In this document: piece by piece, positions 17,899-30,574 of the stretch
Layout of the letters: each line of letters begins with the position of its first letter
Position numbering within the stretch: position 1 is the stretch's first letter
NCBI RefSeq assembly: GCF_026342035.1
Contig: NZ_JAPENM010000012.1
Span: 93,755 to 157,754, forward strand
Source of the DNA: Aldersonia sp. NBC_00410
GTDB taxonomy: Bacteria; Actinomycetota; Actinomycetes; Mycobacteriales; Mycobacteriaceae
DNA: 64,000 nucleotides
Direction: 5' to 3'
Notes under the pieces: model-generated
Databases searched by the model: none
What the model saw: only the letters and a program-made list of their open reading frames with translations
What the model was told of the DNA's origin: nothing
Position numbers and translations under genes: made by a program

Positions 17899-17968
17899 CC
17901 AGCGATTGCCTCCGGTGGCGTGCATAATCCCGCGACGAAATCCACCCGAAACACATTGTGCCAATGCG

Positions 17969-18006
17969 TTCACATTCGTGAAACACGTTGGCGTCATGGA
18001 TGAAAC
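17969..18006 (+). promoter_or_regulatory. GlnR-type operator upstream of amt
   Basis: The boxes are TTCAC - 6 nt - GAAAC - 6 nt - GCGTC - 6 nt - GAAAC, at 17969, 17980, 17991 and 18002. This reproduces the 11-nt phasing of the actinobacterial GlnR consensus (gTnAC-n6-GAAAC repeated). The two GAAAC half-boxes are exact and one GTNAC box is poor. It lies 70 nt before the amt-glnB-glnD operon, a classic GlnR target. Confidence 0.72.
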
Positions 18007-18075
18007 ACCGAGTGAGCACCCTTCTCTGCAGGTCTTCAGCCGCAATCGGCTGGGCTGATAACGAGGAGGCAGCAG

Positions 18076-22320
<4,245 letters not shown>

Positions 22321-22402
22321 TCGGTGCTCGCGCGATGGCTGCACGACGATGCCATTACCCTGGTAGCGACGTGCGTACATAACGAGCTCAGGAGCGCGAT
22401 CG

Positions 22403-23983
22403 GTGTTCGAATCCCTTTCCGACCGGTTGACCGGTGCCCTCAAGGATCTGCGTGGCAAGGGTCGACTGTCGCCAGCGGACATCGACGCGACCTGCCGCGA
22501 GATCCGGCTCGCGCTGCTCGAGGCCGATGTCGCGCTGCCCGTGGTGCGCAGCTTCATCGCGCGCATCAAGGAGCGCGCCAAGGGCGCGGAGGTCTCCGGC
22601 GCGCTCAACCCGGCGCAGCAGGTCGTCAAGATCGTCAACGAGGAACTCGTCGGCATCCTCGGCGGTGAGACCCGCCGAGTCAGCCTGGCGAAGACCCCGC
22701 CGACGGTGATCATGCTTGCCGGCCTGCAGGGTTCCGGTAAGACCACGCTGGCGGGCAAGCTGGCGCGCTGGTTCAAGAACCAGGGTCACACGCCGCTGCT
22801 CGTGGCCTGCGACCTGCAGCGCCCGGGCGCGGTCAGCCAGCTGCAGATCGTCGGTGAGCGAGCAGAATCAGCCGTTTTCGCGCCGCATCCCGGCACCTCC
22901 ATCGGCGGTGGCGAGAACGCGCTCGGCGTCACCGCAGCCGATCCGATCGAGGTCGCGCGGGCCGGTGTCGCCGAGGCGCGGTCGAAGCACTACGACGTGG
23001 TCATCGTCGATACTGCCGGTCGTCTCGGCATCGACGAGGAGCTGATGCGCCAAGCCGCGGGCATCCGTGACGCGGTGGAACCGGACGAGACACTGTTCGT
23101 GCTCGACGCGATGATCGGTCAGGACGCGGTCAGCACCGCGGAGGCCTTCCGTGACGGTGTCGGATTCACCGGCGTGGTACTCACCAAGCTCGACGGCGAT
23201 GCCCGTGGTGGTGCCGCACTTTCGGTCCGCGAGGTCACCGGGCAGCCGATCATGTTCGCCTCCAGCGGTGAGAAGCTCGAGGACTTCGACGTCTTCCACC
23301 CGGACCGGATGGCGAGCCGGATCCTCGGCATGGGCGATGTGCTGACGCTGATCGAGCAGGCCGAGCAGGTCTACGACGAGCAGCAGGCGCAGGCAGCCGC
23401 AGCCAAGATCAGCTCGGGCGAGCTGACGCTCGAGGACTTCCTCGAGCAGATGATGGCGATCCGGAAGATGGGTCCGATCGGCAATCTGCTCGGGATGCTG
23501 CCCGGTGCGGGCCAGATGAAGGACGCGCTCGCGCAGGTCGACGACAAGCAGCTCGACCGAGTCCAGGCCATCATCCGCGGCATGACGCCGGCCGAACGCG
23601 ATAACCCGAAGATCATCAACGCGTCCCGCCGGCTGCGCATCGCCAATGGCTCGGGTGTCAAGGTGTCCGAGGTGAATCAGCTCGTCGACCGGTTCTTCGA
23701 GGCGCGCAAGATGATGGCGTCGATGAGCCGACAGATGGGCTTCCCCGGTTCCAAGCGGGGGCAGCAGCGCTCGAAGAAGGGCAAGAAGGGCAAGAAGGGC
23801 GGACGCGGTCCGACGCCGCCGAAGGTGCGCGGCGGAATGCCCGGAATGCCGGGGATGCCCGCCGGGATGGGCGGGATGCCGGCCGGTATGCCCGATCTGT
23901 CGAAGATGCCCCCGGGGCTCAACGAGTTGCCGCCGGGTCTCGAGGGCTTCGATCTGTCGAAGTTCAAACGACCCGAGAAGTAG
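22403..23983 (+). CDS. ffh: Signal recognition particle protein Ffh (SRP54)
   Basis: A 526-residue SRP GTPase that binds signal peptides and 4.5S RNA. The N domain (FESLSDRLTGALKDLRGKG) is followed by the G domain with AGLQGSGKTTLAGKLARW near residue 105, DTAGRLGIDEEL, and TKLDGDARGGAALS. The M domain from about residue 325 has the RNA-binding GMTPAERDNPKIINASRRLRI region and SGVKVSEVNQLVDRF. A Lys-rich stretch and a Met/Gly/Pro-rich tail (GMPGMPAGMGGMPAGMP) end it. GTG at 22403 with CAGGAG upstream. FtsY, its receptor, is 7 kb upstream. Confidence 0.96.
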   Translation: MFESLSDRLTGALKDLRGKGRLSPADIDATCREIRLALLEADVALPVVRSFIARIKERAKGAEVSGALNPAQQVVKIVNEELVGILGGETRRVSLAKTPPTVIMLAGLQGSGKTTLAGKLARWFKNQGHTPLLVACDLQRPGAVSQLQIVGERAESAVFAPHPGTSIGGGENALGVTAADPIEVARAGVAEARSKHYDVVIVDTAGRLGIDEELMRQAAGIRDAVEPDETLFVLDAMIGQDAVSTAEAFRDGVGFTGVVLTKLDGDARGGAALSVREVTGQPIMFASSGEKLEDFDVFHPDRMASRILGMGDVLTLIEQAEQVYDEQQAQAAAAKISSGELTLEDFLEQMMAIRKMGPIGNLLGMLPGAGQMKDALAQVDDKQLDRVQAIIRGMTPAERDNPKIINASRRLRIANGSGVKVSEVNQLVDRFFEARKMMASMSRQMGFPGSKRGQQRSKKGKKGKKGGRGPTPPKVRGGMPGMPGMPAGMGGMPAGMPDLSKMPPGLNELPPGLEGFDLSKFKRPEK

Positions 23984-23994
23984 CCGCCCGGCAC

Positions 23995-24000
23995 TAGCGT
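23995..24000 (+). promoter_or_regulatory. -10 hexamer of a likely leaderless amidohydrolase transcript
   Basis: TAGCGT ends 7 nt before the GTG at 24008; no Shine-Dalgarno sequence. This favours 24008 over the in-frame GTG at 24005. Confidence 0.5.
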
Positions 24001-24007
24001 TGGTGTG

Positions 24008-25081
24008 GTGGAGTCACTGCATCTGCGCGGCATCGGACTGCCGGACGAGGAGCCGCTCGAACTCTGGATCCACGACGGACTGATCTCGTTCGAGCCCGTC
24101 GCGTCGGCGACCACGATTCGCGATTCCGGCTGGATCGTGCCGGGCCTGGTTGATGCGCACTGCCATGTCGGGATCACCTACGGCGGGGGACACGAAACTG
24201 CGGCCGGGGCGGTCGGGCAGGCCGAGACCGAGCGCGAGGTCGGGGCGTTGTTACTGCGTGACGCGGGCTCGCCGATCGACACCCGGTTCATCGACGACCG
24301 CGAGGACCTGCCGAAGATCATCCGGGCCGGCCGGCACATCGCCCGGCCCAAGCGATACATCCGTGAGCTGGGCATCGAGCTCGACGACGAGCGGACCCTG
24401 CCGGAAATCGTTGCCGAGCAAGCAGAATTCGGCGACGGCTGGGTGAAGCTCGTGGGGGACTGGATCGACCGGTCGGTGGGTGACCTCGCGCCGCTGTGGA
24501 GCGACGACGTGCTGAAGCAGGCGATCGACGCCGCACATGCGCACGGTGCGCGGGTGACCGCGCATGTTTTCGGGGAGGAAGCGTTGCCGGGCTTGATCGA
24601 GGCGGGCATCGATTGCATCGAGCACGGCACGGGACTGACCGACGAGACTGTCGAGCTGATGGTTCGGCACGGTACTGCGCTCGTGCCGACGCTGATCAAT
24701 ATCGAAACGTTCCCCGGTATCGCGGCCGGCGCAAGCAAATACCCGGCGTATCAGCGGCACATGCTCGATCTGCATGCGGGGGTGAAGCGGACGGTGGCGA
24801 ACGCGCACGACGCCGGGGTACCGATCTTCGCCGGCACCGATGCCGGCGGATCGATCGTGCACGGCCGCATCGCCGACGAGGTCGCCGCGCTCGCCACCGC
24901 CGGCCTGTCGCCGACCGAGGCGCTCGGTGCCGCGAGCTGGACCGCACGCAGCTGGCTGCGCCGACCGGGCATCGAGCATCGCGCGCCCGCGGATCTGCTG
25001 TTTTACCAGGAGGATCCGCGCACCGGACCCGAGGTGTTGTCCACGCCGGATCTGGTCGTTTTGCGCGGGCGGGTGTACTGA
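24008..25081 (+). CDS. Amidohydrolase-superfamily protein (Rv2915c type)
   Basis: A 357-residue metal-dependent hydrolase. The metal ligands are in VDAHCHVGI (HxH) and later in HAHGARVTAHVFG, CIEHGTGLTDE and FAGTDAGGSIVHGRIADEV. A small beta-sandwich segment flanks the barrel at both ends (ELWIHDGLISFEPV at the start, PDLVVLRGRVY at the end). It closely resembles M. tuberculosis Rv2915c, which also follows ffh. Substrate unknown; prolidase- or imidazolonepropionase-like activity is possible. Followed by palindromic repeat copy B. Confidence 0.87.
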   Translation: MESLHLRGIGLPDEEPLELWIHDGLISFEPVASATTIRDSGWIVPGLVDAHCHVGITYGGGHETAAGAVGQAETEREVGALLLRDAGSPIDTRFIDDREDLPKIIRAGRHIARPKRYIRELGIELDDERTLPEIVAEQAEFGDGWVKLVGDWIDRSVGDLAPLWSDDVLKQAIDAAHAHGARVTAHVFGEEALPGLIEAGIDCIEHGTGLTDETVELMVRHGTALVPTLINIETFPGIAAGASKYPAYQRHMLDLHAGVKRTVANAHDAGVPIFAGTDAGGSIVHGRIADEVAALATAGLSPTEALGAASWTARSWLRRPGIEHRAPADLLFYQEDPRTGPEVLSTPDLVVLRGRVY

Positions 25082-25086
25082 CGCTG

Positions 25087-25175
25087 TCGATGGAGTGAAT
25101 GTGCCGTTCGTTGCGTTGAGCGGAGTGAACGATTCCATTCACTCCGCCTGACGCACCGGATCTTCCATTCATGCC
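25087..25175. repeat. Palindromic dispersed repeat, copy B
   Basis: A central hairpin CGGAGTGAA (25121-25129) / TTCACTCCG (25138-25146) is flanked by longer imperfect inverted arms: a left arm from about 25092 and a right arm with ACGCACC and ATCTTCCATTCA. The right side matches copy A (991-1043) at 25 of 32 bases. It fills the gap between the amidohydrolase and the LLM oxidoreductase gene. It may terminate transcription or be a small mobile repeat. Confidence 0.7.
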
Positions 25176-25203
25176 GAGCTTTCGCGGAGTACGGTCGATC
25201 TAC

Positions 25204-26187
25204 GTGAGCATTCGACTCGGATACCAGATCCCGAACTTCAACTACGGCACCCCGGTCGCGGAGTTGTTCCCGACGGTGATTGCGCAGGCCCGCGAGGCCG
25301 AATCTGCAGGGTTCGACGCGGTTTTCGTGATGGACCACTTCTACCAGCTGCCCGGTATCGGCACGCCCGACGAACCGATGCTGGAGGCGTACTCGGCGCT
25401 GTCCGGGATCGCGACCGCGACCGAGCGCATCCAGCTCTCGGCGCTGGTCACCGGCAACACCTACCGAAACCCGGCAATGCTGGCCAAGACCGTCACCACG
25501 CTGGATGTCGTCAGCGGCGGGCGGGCCGTCCTCGGCATCGGTGCGGGCTGGTTCGAGCTCGAGCACAATCAGCTCGGCTACGAGTTCGGCACCTTCACCG
25601 ACCGCTTCGAGAAGCTCGACGAGGCGTTGCAGATCATCGATCCGATGCTGCGCGGGCAACGGCCCACCCTCTCGGGCAAGTGGTACCGCACCGAGAACGC
25701 GATGAACGAGCCGCGCATCCGCGACGATCTGCCGATCCTGATCGGTGGCAGCGGCGAGAAGAAAACGTTCGCGCTCGCGGCGCGCTATGCCGAGCACCTC
25801 AACATCATCTGCGGGCCCGACGAAATTCCCCGCAAGCGCGCCGCCCTCGATCAGCGACTCGCCGAGGCAGGGCGCGAGCGCATCGAGACGAGCTATCTGG
25901 CGTCGGTGATCGTTGATGAGGACGGTGACCGTGCACGCCGGATTCAGCTCGACGGCCTGCGCGCCCGCGGCGTCGATGTCGACAAATTGACCGCCGACGA
26001 GCGGGCCAAGCTCGATCCCCGCCTGACTCGGACGTTCGTCGGTTCACCCGAAGAGGTGGCGCAGCAACTGCAGGAGCGCGTACTCGATCAGGGTATCGAC
26101 GGACTGATCATCAACATGATCGCTAACGGGCACGAGCCGGGGATCGTGGAATTGGCGGGCAAGGCGCTGGCACCACTCGTCGGCTAG
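25204..26187 (+). CDS. LLM-class F420-dependent oxidoreductase
   Basis: A 327-residue luciferase-fold oxidoreductase. Typical blocks are IRLGYQIPNFNYG, AREAESAGFDAVFVMDHFYQL, SGIATATERIQLSALVTGNTYRNP, VVSGGRAVLGIGAGWFELEH, and ILIGGSGEKKTFALAARYAEHLN. These fit the bacterial family that uses F420 or FMN and is abundant in Nocardia and Mycobacterium; the substrate is not predictable. The GTG at 25204 matches the family N-terminus; an upstream ATG at 25171 would add 11 residues lying in the repeat. Its 3' end overlaps the opposing monooxygenase gene by 65 nt. Confidence 0.87.
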   Translation: MSIRLGYQIPNFNYGTPVAELFPTVIAQAREAESAGFDAVFVMDHFYQLPGIGTPDEPMLEAYSALSGIATATERIQLSALVTGNTYRNPAMLAKTVTTLDVVSGGRAVLGIGAGWFELEHNQLGYEFGTFTDRFEKLDEALQIIDPMLRGQRPTLSGKWYRTENAMNEPRIRDDLPILIGGSGEKKTFALAARYAEHLNIICGPDEIPRKRAALDQRLAEAGRERIETSYLASVIVDEDGDRARRIQLDGLRARGVDVDKLTADERAKLDPRLTRTFVGSPEEVAQQLQERVLDQGIDGLIINMIANGHEPGIVELAGKALAPLVG

Positions 26188-27688
26188 GCCCGGCATCGCG
26201 ACTGCGGGATTTCTGCTCATCGGAGCCGCGGGCGATCGCGCGGAAATCGCGAGTGAAGTCGATCCCGCGCATCTGCGCGATGTACTGGCTGGCAAAGCCG
26301 GGGAACATCGTGGCGTTGAAGCCGTCCTCGGTGAGATACCAACTCCGGCAACCGGAGTTCCAGGTCGTGTCCCGCAGGCGTCGCTGCAGTCGCTCGTTGA
26401 ACGTGCGCTGGGCGGGCTCGAACACGTCGAGCGAATGCAGATCGCGATCGAGGATCAGTGAGATCGCGGTGACGATCGCGTCGATCTGTGCCTCCATGTA
26501 GACCAGCGCGGAATTGTGGCCCGGGCCGGAGTTGGGTCCGAACGTGAAGTACAGGTTCGGATACCCGGACACCGCGAAGCTCTTGTAGGCGTACGCGCCG
26601 TGCGACCATTCCGCGGCCAGGTTCCGACCGCGCCGCCCGGTGACCGGAATCGGCGTGCCCTGCTTGGACACCTCGAAACCGGTGGCGAACACGATCGCGT
26701 CGAATCGGCGTTCCACACCTTCGGCGGTGCGGATCCCGTTCTCGCAGATCCGGGCGATGGGCCAGGTGACCAGCCGGCAGTTGTCGCGTTGCAACGCCGG
26801 GTAGTAATCGTTGGTCATCAGCAATCGTTTGCAGCCGGCGCGGTAATCGGGGGTGAGCTGGCGGCGTTGCCACGGATCGCGGACTTGGTTGCGCAGATGC
26901 GCTTTGGCGACTTTCTCGACAAGGCGGGTGAGCGGCGTATTCCACACCACGCCGAGCGCGATCGATTCGTGGCCGAAATACCAGCCGGCGCGAGCGACCG
27001 ATTGGGCGCCGGGCACGGCCCGGTACAGGTGCTTCATCGGCGGCGAGATCCGGCGGTTCAGTCGCGGGAGAACCCAACCCGGCGTGCGTTGGTACACGGT
27101 GACATGGCCTGCGGTGCGCACCAATTCGGGAATGATCTGCACGGCGCTGGCCCCGGTGCCGATCACTGCGATCCGCTTCCCGGCGAAGTCGTAGCCGTGA
27201 TCCCACTCGGCGGAGTGCATGCGCTTGCCGGTGTAGGTCTCGATACCCTCGATCGCGGGAAAGCCGGGGGTCGAGAGCGGCCCCGAGGCGAGCACGACGG
27301 TGCGTGCGTAGAGCGGCGCGCGGTCTGCGAGACTCACCTCCCATGCCCCGGCGAGCTCGTCGTAACACAATCCGCTGACATTGTGGCCGAATCTGATTCG
27401 CCGGTGCAGGTCATGTGCGCCGATCATCGATTCGATATAGGCGAGGATGTCGGCGCTACCCGAATAGGTATGCGGCCAGTCCGGATTAGGGGCGAACGAA
27501 TACGAGTACAACCGAGAGGGTATGTCGCAAGCCGCACCGGGATAGGTGTTGTCGCGCCAGGTGCCGCCCGCCCGGTCCGCGCGCTCGAGAATGACGAAAT
27601 CATCGATTCCACTCTGCTGCAACCGAATCGCTGCGCCGATACCGGCAAAGCCCGCGCCGATGATGACCGTCGAGACCGGCTCGTTCAC
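26123..27688 (-). CDS. FAD-dependent (Baeyer-Villiger-type) monooxygenase
   Basis: A 521-residue class B flavin monooxygenase. The FAD motif is IIGAGFAGIGAAIRLQ near the start, then ERADRAGGTWRDNTYPGAACD. The Baeyer-Villiger fingerprint appears as YTGKRMHSAEWDHG, with Tyr in place of the usual Phe. A second Rossmann motif, IAVIGTGASAVQIIPEL, binds NADPH. It probably oxygenates a ketone or heteroatom using O2. The last ~35 residues are Arg/Pro-rich, overlap the opposing gene and look unlike the family. The start overlaps the diiron gene stop by 4 nt, so they form an operon. Confidence 0.9.
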   Translation of the reverse strand: MNEPVSTVIIGAGFAGIGAAIRLQQSGIDDFVILERADRAGGTWRDNTYPGAACDIPSRLYSYSFAPNPDWPHTYSGSADILAYIESMIGAHDLHRRIRFGHNVSGLCYDELAGAWEVSLADRAPLYARTVVLASGPLSTPGFPAIEGIETYTGKRMHSAEWDHGYDFAGKRIAVIGTGASAVQIIPELVRTAGHVTVYQRTPGWVLPRLNRRISPPMKHLYRAVPGAQSVARAGWYFGHESIALGVVWNTPLTRLVEKVAKAHLRNQVRDPWQRRQLTPDYRAGCKRLLMTNDYYPALQRDNCRLVTWPIARICENGIRTAEGVERRFDAIVFATGFEVSKQGTPIPVTGRRGRNLAAEWSHGAYAYKSFAVSGYPNLYFTFGPNSGPGHNSALVYMEAQIDAIVTAISLILDRDLHSLDVFEPAQRTFNERLQRRLRDTTWNSGCRSWYLTEDGFNATMFPGFASQYIAQMRGIDFTRDFRAIARGSDEQKSRSRDAGPSRRVVPAPCPPIPRSPARAR

Positions 27689-28602
27689 GCGACCGCCTCG
27701 TAGGTAAGTTCCTTCGACCAGCTCGGTTGCGGTCGGAGCAGCCGTTGCGGGTAGTGGTCGGTCAGGCGAACCATGGCATCGGCGAACAGATGGTACGGAT
27801 GTCCGCGGTCGATTACCCAGCCCGCGTGCAGCTTGAGCACCTGATAGGTCAGGATCCGGGTCCCTTGCCCGCGTTCGCCGTTGCGCTTGAAGCGTTTCAT
27901 CGCCTCGTAGAGGCGGTCTTCGCTCAGCCCCATGTCGACGATGTTGTCGCGCACCTTGTTCAGCAGCGGCACATACATCAGCGCGCCGATCAACAGACCG
28001 GGCGAGACAAAAGTGCCCGCGGTCTGGATGAGCAGGCTCCGCAACCTGGCCTGGCCCAACAGATCGAGCACATGGAAGTCCACGGCGATATGGCGTGACT
28101 CGTCGGCGTTGATCTTGCGGAACGCGGCATGGCAGACGGGGTCATGCACCTCTTCGAGGAGGAACTTCAGCAAAGCGCCGTCGAGCGCGACCTCGAGCAT
28201 GGGAATGACGGTGCCGAGCACCGACAGTGACATCCGGTCGGCGAAGGTGTCGAGCCATTCGATCGCCAACCGGATGTTGACGTTCGGCTCCGGCACCTCG
28301 TCGTCGGCGAGCATGTCCCACCGGTGCATCAGCGCCAGTTCGGCATTCGCATGCTTCTGCTCCTCGGCATGGAAATACCGGAAGATCTCGGCGAGGGTGG
28401 GGTCGGGCGCCTTCTTCGCCATGGCCGCGAACCCGCGGGCGCCGATGTTCTCGATCCACACCAGATCGGCCATGAACGCCTTCAGCTTCGGCTTCTGCTC
28501 CTCGGTGATCAGTTCGGCACCGGGCGCCGCCCAATCGATATCGGCCAGCGCCCACTGGCGTTCCTTGATCGTGGCCAGCATGTCTTCGAGCACGATGGGC
28601 AT
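27685..28602 (-). CDS. Ferritin-like diiron protein
   Basis: A 305-residue helical protein with diiron-type ligand spacing. The first pair is WIENIGARGF and FHAEEQKHANAE; the second is LLKFLLEEVHDPVCHAAF and INADESRHIAVDFHVL. The pattern suits a metal-dependent oxygenase or hydroxylase of the ferritin-like superfamily, such as AurF-like proteins. The ATG at 28602 was chosen; an in-frame ATG at 28704 would add a Pro/Arg/Ser-rich tail unlike the domain. It precedes the flavin monooxygenase with a 4-nt overlap, suggesting both act on one hydrophobic substrate. Divergent from a MerR regulator. Confidence 0.78.
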   Translation of the reverse strand: MPIVLEDMLATIKERQWALADIDWAAPGAELITEEQKPKLKAFMADLVWIENIGARGFAAMAKKAPDPTLAEIFRYFHAEEQKHANAELALMHRWDMLADDEVPEPNVNIRLAIEWLDTFADRMSLSVLGTVIPMLEVALDGALLKFLLEEVHDPVCHAAFRKINADESRHIAVDFHVLDLLGQARLRSLLIQTAGTFVSPGLLIGALMYVPLLNKVRDNIVDMGLSEDRLYEAMKRFKRNGERGQGTRILTYQVLKLHAGWVIDRGHPYHLFADAMVRLTDHYPQRLLRPQPSWSKELTYEAVA

Positions 28603-28750
28603 CGTCGGACTCCGATCTCGGTGGGGGCGAACTCGGCAGCGGTGGCTGGGATTCGAGGACTGTGACGGCGTCTGCCGGGCCTCCTCCAGCGGGAGCAGCA
28701 TCAACCGGCACCGGTCGCGACCGCGAGTGATCCGAACGAGGTCGTCGTCA

Positions 28751-28789
28751 CACTGACAACACCATCACCAAAGCTGCCAGTTGTCAATG
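28751..28789. promoter_or_regulatory. Inverted-repeat operator between the diiron and MerR genes
   Basis: CACTGACAAC (28751-28760) and GTTGTCAATG (28780-28789) are inverted copies with one mismatch and a 19-nt spacer. It sits about 150 nt upstream of the diiron gene and 82 nt upstream of the MerR-type gene. The likely ligand is that regulator. Confidence 0.55.
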
Positions 28790-28870
28790 GCACAGTTGTG
28801 ACTGGGGTTCAACCTGGCCATACGACTGCTCGTCCCGCATACTTGGACCGGCAAGAGCGAGGGGGACCCC

Positions 28871-29782
28871 ATGCAGCGACAATCGTCGGGACACGGTGGC
28901 AATCTGGTGACCGGCATCCTCGCGTCGCTGCGGCGCGGGCCCCGCCGCCTCGGCAGGCAGTCGCGCGAGCTCGAGGTCGCGGTCACACAGCTCATCGACG
29001 CCGCCCTACGCCAGACCCGGACCCCGCGCGGGGACGCCACCGCGGAGTACCGGATCGACGACCTCGCCCGGCAGGCCGGGATGACGACCCGCAACGTCCG
29101 GGCCTACCGGGAGCGTGGCCTGTTGCCGCCGCCCCGCCGGGTCGGTCGCGTGACGCTGTACAACGACACGCACCTGTCCCGGCTGAAGCTGATCGCGTCG
29201 ATGCTCGACCGTGGGTACTCCATCGCGCATATCGATGAGCTGCTCACGGCCTGGGCGGCGGGCAAACAACTCGGTGACATTCTCGGCATCGAATCCACGC
29301 TGACGGCGACATGGTCGGCATCGGAGTCGCAGGTCACCTCGTCGGCGGAACTGTCTCAGCGCGGTGTCGGCGACATCGACGTCGAACGGTTGGTCGCGAT
29401 GAAGGTGCTCGATCGTTCGGGCGACACGGTGACGGTGCTGCGACCCGATCTGATGGATGCGCTGCTTGCGATGCACCGGGCCGGCGTCGGGATGGACGTG
29501 GTGCTCGACGTTGCCGACCGGGTGGCGCCCGCCGTCGACGAACTCGGCGCGACCCTGGTCCACGCCGCCGACGATCTGGTGAAACCCGTTGTCGCCGCGC
29601 ACGCTCAGGTCGACGATGCCGACTTCGCGGAGTTGATCGTCACCCTGGTGCATTTCCGGTCGTTGGCAACGGCCGCGGTCACGGCGACGCTGCACGCGTC
29701 GATGCAGTCGACGATCGAGGGGCTTGTTGCCGACCACCTCGGCGAAAAGCCTGGTGTCACAGGCGAAGCGGAATCGGTCTGA
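28871..29782 (+). CDS. MerR-family transcriptional regulator
   Basis: A 303-residue regulator. Residues about 1-57 are a variable leader; the MerR winged helix spans about 58-125 with YRIDDLARQAGMTTRNVRAYRERG, LPPPRRVGRVTLYNDTH and LIASMLDRGYSIAHIDELL. The remaining ~175 residues are a helical domain without the Cys ligands of metal-sensing MerR proteins, so it probably senses an organic compound. Divergent from the diiron-monooxygenase operon, with a palindrome between them, it likely controls that operon and itself. ATG at 28871 follows GAGGGGGA. Confidence 0.86.
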   Translation: MQRQSSGHGGNLVTGILASLRRGPRRLGRQSRELEVAVTQLIDAALRQTRTPRGDATAEYRIDDLARQAGMTTRNVRAYRERGLLPPPRRVGRVTLYNDTHLSRLKLIASMLDRGYSIAHIDELLTAWAAGKQLGDILGIESTLTATWSASESQVTSSAELSQRGVGDIDVERLVAMKVLDRSGDTVTVLRPDLMDALLAMHRAGVGMDVVLDVADRVAPAVDELGATLVHAADDLVKPVVAAHAQVDDADFAELIVTLVHFRSLATAAVTATLHASMQSTIEGLVADHLGEKPGVTGEAESV

Positions 29783-29845
29783 CCCGACGCGAGCGCGGGA
29801 TCAGGTTTGCATCGGCTACATCCGGAGCGGGGCAGTTGATGGAGA

Positions 29846-30574
29846 TCAGCGGGCGGCAGTCCGGTAGCGCCGCTCGGGGCGTCCGGCCCGCCCGTACTGC
29901 AGCCGGATCGCCAATTCGCCCTGCTCGAGGTAGTACTCCAGATACCGTCGTGCGCTGACGCGGGACACGCCGACCAGGTCGGCGCACTCGGTCGCCGAGA
30001 GTTCGCCGTGCTCGCCGACCGCCGCGAGGACCACCTTGCCCGTTTCGGCGCTCAGCCCCTTCGGCAGCGGTTTTTGCGGCTCGTGCGCCGGTGCCGCGGG
30101 GGTGGATCCAAACAAGCTGTCCACCAGGGACTGATCCGCGCTGCCTGCCTCCAGCGCGCTCACCCGCGCGGCGAACGCCGCCAATTTCTCCTGCAGCGCT
30201 GCGAATTCGAACGGTTTGATCAGGTAGTCCGCCGCCCCGCCGTGTAACGCCGCGCTGACCGTGTCGAGTTCGCGGGCCGCAGTGATCATGATGACGCCCA
30301 CCGAATTGCCCGCGGCGCGAAGTCGTCTGAGCACCTCGAGCCCAGTGAGGTCGGGCAGGTACACGTCGAGCAGGACCAGATCGGGGTGTAGGTCGCGCAC
30401 GGCGGTCAGCGCCTCGGCACCGGTTCGCGCCACTCCCAGCGCGCGGAAGCCCGGTGTCTTGTCGACGACGCGACGATGGATGTCGGCGACCATGAAGTCG
30501 TCGTCCACGACCAGCACGCCGAACGCCCGATCGCCCGGTGTCAGCGGACCGCCAGTCATCGGACCGCCGGTCAT
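29846..30574 (-). CDS. CitB/DctR-type response regulator
   Basis: A 242-residue response regulator. The receiver domain has DDD at 24-26, the phospho-acceptor Asp70 in DLVLLDVYLP, Thr98 in IMITAA and Lys120 in DYLIKPF. The output domain (about residues 170-240) holds a helix-turn-helix, SATECADLVGVSRVSARRYL, as in CitB/DcuR/DctR regulators of carboxylate uptake. The start is ambiguous: the first ten residues are a duplicated MTGGP, so ATG 30574 or 30559 could be used. The former overlaps the kinase stop by 4 nt, giving a two-gene operon. Confidence 0.9.
   Translation of the reverse strand: MTGGPMTGGPLTPGDRAFGVLVVDDDFMVADIHRRVVDKTPGFRALGVARTGAEALTAVRDLHPDLVLLDVYLPDLTGLEVLRRLRAAGNSVGVIMITAARELDTVSAALHGGAADYLIKPFEFAALQEKLAAFAARVSALEAGSADQSLVDSLFGSTPAAPAHEPQKPLPKGLSAETGKVVLAAVGEHGELSATECADLVGVSRVSARRYLEYYLEQGELAIRLQYGRAGRPERRYRTAAR

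Noticed and set aside
28603..28704. N-terminal extension of the diiron protein
   Set aside because: The added stretch is Ser/Pro/Arg-rich and covers the promoter region; ATG 28602 begins the conserved domain.
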